This document shows, piece after piece, positions 60,061 to 64,000 of a DNA stretch of 64,000 nucleotides. The notes beneath the pieces were generated by a model, which saw nothing but the letters and a program-made list of their open reading frames with translations, made no database searches and was not told where the DNA came from. The position numbers and the translations under genes are program-made. Numbering within the stretch: the first letter of the stretch is position 1; each line of letters starts with the position of its first letter. The DNA comes from Amycolatopsis sp. DSM 110486 (GTDB lineage Bacteria; Actinomycetota; Actinomycetes; Mycobacteriales; Pseudonocardiaceae), in contig NZ_CP080519.1 of assembly GCF_019468465.1 (NCBI RefSeq), positions 62,001-126,000 of the forward strand. The letters are read 5' to 3'.

Positions 60061-60090
60061 TTGACCTTCACACCAATGTGAATGTTCAGA
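60061..60090 (+). promoter_or_regulatory. MerR-type promoter with operator dyad
   Basis: TTGACC (60061-60066, -35) and TTCAGA (60085-60090, -10) are 18 bp apart, and the spacer holds the dyad TTCACACCAATGTGAA (60067-60082). Over-long spacers with a central dyad are the hallmark of promoters remodelled by MerR proteins. Confidence 0.78.
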
Positions 60091-60133
60091 CTCGGTCCGG
60101 TCAGGACAATCACGACTCGCTCGGAGAACTGTC

Positions 60134-61066
60134 ATGAAGCTCGGACTCCGCCTGCCCCAACGACTGGGTGTGGACCTGCGGCACGACGTGGTCGAAGCGG
60201 CCCGCACGGCGGAAGCGGCCGGTTACGCCGGCTTGTGGACCTACGAACGGCTGCTCTTCCCGGAGAAGCCCCTCGAACCGTACGGGGTGCCGAACGCGCC
60301 GTGGCCCGCCGCGCAGCGGCAGGCCGCCGATCCCCTGGCCGTGCTCACCGCCGCCGCGGTGGTGACCAGCACCGTGCGCCTCGGCACGTCCGTCCTGGTC
60401 GCCCCGCTCCACCTGCCCATCCAGCTGGCGAAGGAGCTGGCCACGGTCGACCAGCTCAGCGGCGGCCGTGTGATCGCGGGCCTGAGCACCGGCTGGTCGA
60501 CCGACGAGCTCCAGGCCGCCGGCACCACGCGCGCCGACCGCGGCCGCATCCTCGACGAGACCCTCGACGTGTTCGACGCCGCGTGGGGCCCGGACCCGGT
60601 GACCTTCCGCGGCACCCGCACGGTCATCGACAACGCGGCGGTCCTGCCCAAGCCCGTGTCGAAGATCCCCGTCATGCTGGGCGGCGGTGGCGACTCCCGC
60701 GCCCTGCGGCGCATCGCCGAGCGCGCCGACGGCTGGCTGCCGCTGCTCACCACCCCCGGCCCGGCCGGCACCGCCGAACTGCGCACCGGCTGGGACCGCA
60801 TCCGGGAGCTGGCCACCGACTACGGCCGCGACGCGAGCCGGATGGAGATGGTCGTAGTCGGCAACGTCACCTTCACCGACCGCCCGGCCGGCCCCGATCG
60901 CACCGCGTTCGTCGGCACCCTCGACCAGATCCTGGAAGACGTCCACACGGCCGCCGAGGCGGGCGCGGACGAGCTCATCGTGGACCTGAACCTGCAAGAC
61001 TGGTTCACCAGCACCCGGCAGATGCTCGAGACCGCCGTGGAAATCCGCGACCGGGCCGACGTCTGA
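60134..61066 (+). CDS. LLM class F420-dependent oxidoreductase
   Basis: A 310-residue luciferase-like monooxygenase-fold enzyme. The N-terminal LGLRLPQRLGVDLRHDVVEAARTAEAAGYAGLWTYERLLF and the core TSTVRLGTSVLVAPLHLPIQLAKELATVDQLSGGRVIAGLSTGW are typical of F420-dependent LLM reductases. FMN use cannot be excluded by sequence. It is preceded by the MerR promoter, so it is probably induced by the regulator's ligand and acts on it. ATG 60134. Confidence 0.9.
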   Translation: MKLGLRLPQRLGVDLRHDVVEAARTAEAAGYAGLWTYERLLFPEKPLEPYGVPNAPWPAAQRQAADPLAVLTAAAVVTSTVRLGTSVLVAPLHLPIQLAKELATVDQLSGGRVIAGLSTGWSTDELQAAGTTRADRGRILDETLDVFDAAWGPDPVTFRGTRTVIDNAAVLPKPVSKIPVMLGGGGDSRALRRIAERADGWLPLLTTPGPAGTAELRTGWDRIRELATDYGRDASRMEMVVVGNVTFTDRPAGPDRTAFVGTLDQILEDVHTAAEAGADELIVDLNLQDWFTSTRQMLETAVEIRDRADV

Positions 61067-61128
61067 CCGGCGACGCCACCGGCGACGCAACCGGTTCCGG
61101 GGCCACCGCCTGACCAGCGCCGGAGCGC

Positions 61129-61986
61129 TCAGCTCCCGTTGTACAGCCGCGCGAGCGTCGCCATGTCCTCCTGTCCGAGACCGGCCGACTGGGCCCGGTG
61201 CACGACGTCGACGGCGGTCCGCACCGTCGGGCTCTGCCGCGCCGGGTCGGGAACCGCGTCGAGGAACAGTTCGAGGTCCTTGCGCACCAGGTCCACCGCG
61301 AAGGCCACCGGAGGGTTGGTCTCGGACAGGAAGGCGTCGCGCTTGTAGCGCACGAACGGGGCGGCGATGGCGGACTCGCCGATCGTGTCGTAGGCCGTGC
61401 GCAGGTCGATGCCCGCGCGCGTCGCGGTGCCGAGGACCTCGCCGAGGGTGGCGTTGAAGGTGTGCAGCAGGGCATTGACGCACAGCTTCAGCGTCGAGGC
61501 CGTGCCGACCGGTCCGATGTGGATGGTCCGCCCGCCCAGGAACCGCAGCACCGGGTCCGCCGCGGACAGGTCCTCGGCCGCACCGCCGAACATGATCGTC
61601 AACGACCCGGAGCGGGCCGCGCCGACCGACCCGGACACCGGGGCCTCGGCGAACCGGATCCCGTGCCCGGCCAGGGTTTCCGCCACTTCGCGCGCGACCG
61701 TCGGCCCGGAGGTGCCCATGTCGAGCACCAGCGTGGTCCCGGCGAGCGCGTCGACGACCCCGGTCAGCACGGCCCGCAAGGCCGGCCCGTCGGCGAGCAT
61801 GGCGATCACCACGTCGGCCCCGGTCACGGCGTCGGCCGCCGAGGCCGCGACCCGGTCCGGCGGAATTCCGGCTCGGCGCGCCCGTTCGGGATCGCGGTTC
61901 CAGCCGACGACGTCGACGCCGCTGTCGACCAGCCGCAGGAGCAGCTGCGAGCCCATCGCGCCCAGGCCCAGCACCGCGACCTTCAC
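61129..61986 (-). CDS. NAD(P)-binding beta-hydroxyacid dehydrogenase family protein
   Basis: A 285-residue enzyme of the 3-hydroxyisobutyrate/6-phosphogluconate dehydrogenase family. The Rossmann motif is VLGLGAMGSQLLLRLVDSG; substrate motif APVSGSVGAARSGSLTIMFGG (the Gly-rich loop) and the catalytic Lys in GTASTLKLCVNALLH are conserved. NRDPERAR after strand 2 suggests NADP(H). GTG 61986 overlaps the upstream dehydrogenase stop. It ends the minus-strand operon and probably acts on a 3-hydroxyacid made by the preceding enzymes. Confidence 0.92.
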   Translation of the reverse strand: MKVAVLGLGAMGSQLLLRLVDSGVDVVGWNRDPERARRAGIPPDRVAASAADAVTGADVVIAMLADGPALRAVLTGVVDALAGTTLVLDMGTSGPTVAREVAETLAGHGIRFAEAPVSGSVGAARSGSLTIMFGGAAEDLSAADPVLRFLGGRTIHIGPVGTASTLKLCVNALLHTFNATLGEVLGTATRAGIDLRTAYDTIGESAIAAPFVRYKRDAFLSETNPPVAFAVDLVRKDLELFLDAVPDPARQSPTVRTAVDVVHRAQSAGLGQEDMATLARLYNGS

Positions 61987-63047
61987 GAGCGCCTCCCCGG
62001 GTCGATGAGGACCTTGCCGTCCACTCCCCCGGCAGCCAGCCGCGCGAGGCCGCGGTCGGTGAGCTCGTCGAGCCCGATCACCGAGTCGAGCAGCTCGGCA
62101 CCGAGCACACCGGCGGAAAGGATCTCCAACGCCGGCACCAGATCCGCCCCGCACACGTGCGCCACCGTCGACTCGACGGTGATCTCGCGCAGCACCAGGC
62201 CGAACAGGTCCACCGCGGGCGCCTGCTTGGGCAGGCCGACGGCGAGGATCCGTCCGCCGTCGGTGACCATCCGCAGCGCGTTCTCGAACTGCCCCGGCGC
62301 ACCGCTGGCCTCGATGACCACGTCGGCGCCACGCCCACCGGTCAGCTCCCGCACCGCCTCGACGACGTCGCCCGCCGCGTCCACGGTCCGGGTGGCGCCG
62401 AGCCGGGCGGCCCGGTCCAGCTTGTCGCCGGCGAAGTCGACCACGGTGACGTCGGCGTCGTCCAGGTGCCGCAGCCCGGCCAGGACGAAGGAGCCGATGG
62501 CACCGGCGCCGATGACCACCACGGTGTCACCAGGCCGGACGCCCGCCCGCCGCGCGGCGTGCAGGCCGACGGCCAGCGGCTGCGCCAGCCCGGCGTGGTC
62601 GAGGGGAACCCCCGCCGGGATCGGGCGGAGCATGCCGGCGGGTGCGGCGACGTATTCCGCGAGCCCGCCGGGGGCGTTGAGCCCGAGCGTGTAGTACCGG
62701 CGGCACAGGTTGGTGCGGCCCTCACCGCAGCGATCGCACTGTCCACAGGAGACACCGGCGCCGGCGGCGACCAGATCGCCCGCGGCGAACCCCTCGCCGG
62801 CGTCCACGACCTCGCCGACGAACTCGTGGCCGATGATCATCGGGCCAAGGTGCCCGCTGCCGGGGTGGCGCCGGGTGAGCGGCACCATCTTCGGGCCGGC
62901 CGCCCACTCCGTGGCGTCAGAGCCGCAGATCCCGCTGCGCCGCACGGCGACGAGCACCTCGCCGTCGCGAAGCCGGGGCACCGGCACCTCTTCGATCCGG
63001 ACGTCCTGGCGGCCGTGGTAGACGGCCGCCCTCATGGTCGGGGTCAC
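61983..63047 (-). CDS. Zinc-dependent alcohol/polyol dehydrogenase
   Basis: A 354-residue medium-chain dehydrogenase. Catalytic zinc ligands: Cys in SGICGSDATEW, His-Glu in IIGHEFVGEVVDAG; structural zinc cysteines in CGQCDRCGEGRTNLC; nucleotide motif VVIGAGAIGSFVLAGLRHL. The pattern fits threonine/sorbitol-type dehydrogenases. GTG 63047 overlaps the upstream stop (GTGA); the ATG at 63035 (MRAAVYHG) is the alternative start and matches many relatives. It is coupled to dehydrogenases on both sides. Confidence 0.93.
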   Translation of the reverse strand: MTPTMRAAVYHGRQDVRIEEVPVPRLRDGEVLVAVRRSGICGSDATEWAAGPKMVPLTRRHPGSGHLGPMIIGHEFVGEVVDAGEGFAAGDLVAAGAGVSCGQCDRCGEGRTNLCRRYYTLGLNAPGGLAEYVAAPAGMLRPIPAGVPLDHAGLAQPLAVGLHAARRAGVRPGDTVVVIGAGAIGSFVLAGLRHLDDADVTVVDFAGDKLDRAARLGATRTVDAAGDVVEAVRELTGGRGADVVIEASGAPGQFENALRMVTDGGRILAVGLPKQAPAVDLFGLVLREITVESTVAHVCGADLVPALEILSAGVLGAELLDSVIGLDELTDRGLARLAAGGVDGKVLIDPGRRS

Positions 63048-64000
63048 CGCGCGGCCTCGAACTCGAGGTGCACCTTGATGTTCTTCGCCGTGTCGCGCGA
63101 GGCGGTGATCGCCTCCGCGGCCCGCTCCACGGGGAACCGGCCGGTCACCAGGTCGGACAGGTCGAGTCCGGCGCGGGCGAGGAACCGCAGCGTCTCCGGC
63201 CACACCCCCGGTGAACCGATGATGCCGCGGATGCTCAGCTCCTTCGACTGGATGAGACCCAGCGCGGCAGGCGCGCTGCCGCCCACGTCGATGCCGACGT
63301 ACACGACCCGCGCGCCGTGCGCGGCGACCTCCAGCACGTCGGCCATCACCGACGGCCGCCCCGTCGCCTCGATCACCACGGTGCCACCGACGCCGCCGGT
63401 CGCCTCGGCCACCTGCTCCGCGATCGGCCCGGCCGTCGGGTCGAGCACCACCTCGGCGCCGAGCTTGCGCGCCGCTTCCGCGCGCCCGGCCGCCGGCTCG
63501 ACGGTGATGGTGCGCGCGCCCAGCGCCGCGGCACCGGCGGTGACACCGAGACCGATCGGACCGGCGCCGAACACCACCACCGTGTCGCTGGCGTTGACGT
63601 TGCCCGCCTTCATCAGCGCGTGGTATCCGCAGCTGAACGGCTCGACGAGCGCGCCGTCGGTGAACGACAGCGAATCGGGCAGCCGGTGCAGCCACGCGGG
63701 TTTGGCGACGAAGAACTCCGCCGCCGCACCGCTGACCGAGAAGCCGAAGTGGTCGTCGCCGATCACGCACTCGCCCACCACGCGGTCGCCGGGCGCGAAC
63801 TCCGTGACGTCGGCACCGGTCTCGACGATCTGGCCCGCCCACTCGTGCCCCGGGATGATCGGATAGGAGAACGGGATGATGTAACGGCCTTCGAGCAGGT
63901 CGATGTCGGAGTGGCAGATGCCGACCGAGCGGGCCGCGACGAGCACCTCGTCGGCGGCGATCCGCGGCACCTCCAGCTCGTCGACGGACACCGTGTCCGC
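63044..64000 (-). CDS. Zinc-dependent alcohol dehydrogenase (N terminus beyond window)
   Basis: A second medium-chain dehydrogenase, 318 codons visible; the start lies past the window end. The catalytic zinc site is GICHSD and IIPGHEWAGQIVETG; nucleotide binding is VVVFGAGPIGLGVTAGAAALGA. The structural zinc lobe lacks the four-cysteine cluster (only GECVIGDDHFGF remains), which distinguishes it from its neighbour. Two consecutive paralogous dehydrogenases and a hydroxyacid dehydrogenase in one operon suggest stepwise oxidation of a polyol or sugar acid. Confidence 0.93.
   Translation of the reverse strand, partial: ADTVSVDELEVPRIAADEVLVAARSVGICHSDIDLLEGRYIIPFSYPIIPGHEWAGQIVETGADVTEFAPGDRVVGECVIGDDHFGFSVSGAAAEFFVAKPAWLHRLPDSLSFTDGALVEPFSCGYHALMKAGNVNASDTVVVFGAGPIGLGVTAGAAALGARTITVEPAAGRAEAARKLGAEVVLDPTAGPIAEQVAEATGGVGGTVVIEATGRPSVMADVLEVAAHGARVVYVGIDVGGSAPAALGLIQSKELSIRGIIGSPGVWPETLRFLARAGLDLSDLVTGRFPVERAAEAITASRDTAKNIKVHLEFEAAR

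Noticed and set aside
1..64000. tRNA, rRNA or insertion sequence genes.
   Set aside because: No conserved T-loop sequence, rRNA segment, transposase motif or terminal repeat pair was found by reading both strands; a covariance-model search would be needed for certainty.

Overview
The window is high-GC actinobacterial chromosome, most like Pseudonocardiaceae (Amycolatopsis type). The evidence is very high GC at third codon positions, frequent GTG starts, four-base ATGA/GTGA gene overlaps, a WhiB regulator, a SigD/ShbA-type sigma factor, a DprE2-like arabinan-precursor reductase, an F420-type (LLM) oxidoreductase, and the conserved infB-ylxR-nusA-rimP block with a ferritin-like lipoprotein gene divergent from rimP, as in mycobacteria. 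The genus is an inference. I found no rRNA, tRNA, CRISPR array, intact insertion sequence or prophage.

Layout. 1-4140 (minus): core translation/transcription genes infB (cut by the window start), ylxR, nusA, rimP. 4275-9734: ferritin-like lipoprotein, a membrane protein, a deletion scar joining an aminotransferase fragment to a regulator fragment, a PEP-mutase-like enzyme, a GPP34 protein and a glycosyltransferase. 9891-14532: a NarL-type two-component pair, a response regulator with its receiver at the C terminus, and small regulators. 14571-20699: a six-gene operon (double Lrp regulator, deacetylase-like hydrolase, MFS transporter, SDR, ketopantoate-reductase-like enzyme, M20 peptidase). 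20810-24026: secreted protein, small lipoprotein, a repeat-filled gap, then an OmpR/EnvZ-type pair. 25014-30931: LysR regulator and an acyl-CoA catabolic operon (family III CoA-transferase, crotonase, acetoacetate decarboxylase, hydroxyacyl-CoA dehydrogenase, glutaryl-CoA-dehydrogenase-like enzyme). 30952-36784: LCP cell-wall ligase, dprE2-like gene, TetR, a C-rich gap, a drug exporter and an ECF sigma factor. 36915-38688: whiB and a gene in which two sigma-factor modules share one reading frame. 38710-42242: a secreted adhesin-like protein, then LysR with a BASS-type transporter.

42340-43240 is a gene graveyard: four decayed fragments (unknown protein, acyl-CoA dehydrogenase, permease, aldehyde dehydrogenase) packed between two intact loci. 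43313-48063 is a second catabolic cluster (transporter, alcohol dehydrogenase, family III CoA-transferase, divergent dehydroquinase-like protein, IclR). 49418-58169 (minus) is a third: acyl-CoA dehydrogenase and family III CoA-transferase, then acyl-CoA synthetase, cyclase-type hydrolase, 4-hydroxybutyrate-type CoA-transferase, APH-like kinase, a small unknown protein and an unknown beta-rich protein. 58298-64000 carries a methyltransferase, a secreted cysteine-rich protein, MerR with an LLM oxidoreductase, and a three-gene dehydrogenase operon that runs off the end.

Much of the window is accessory catabolism of organic acids through CoA thioesters, each cluster paired with its own regulator and often a transporter. 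The observations most worth following are the tandem sigma-factor gene, the kinase/small-protein/CoA-ligase cluster (which recalls 4-hydroxyacid catabolism), the dehydroquinase-like protein lacking a canonical histidine, and the two places where gene remnants record deletions.
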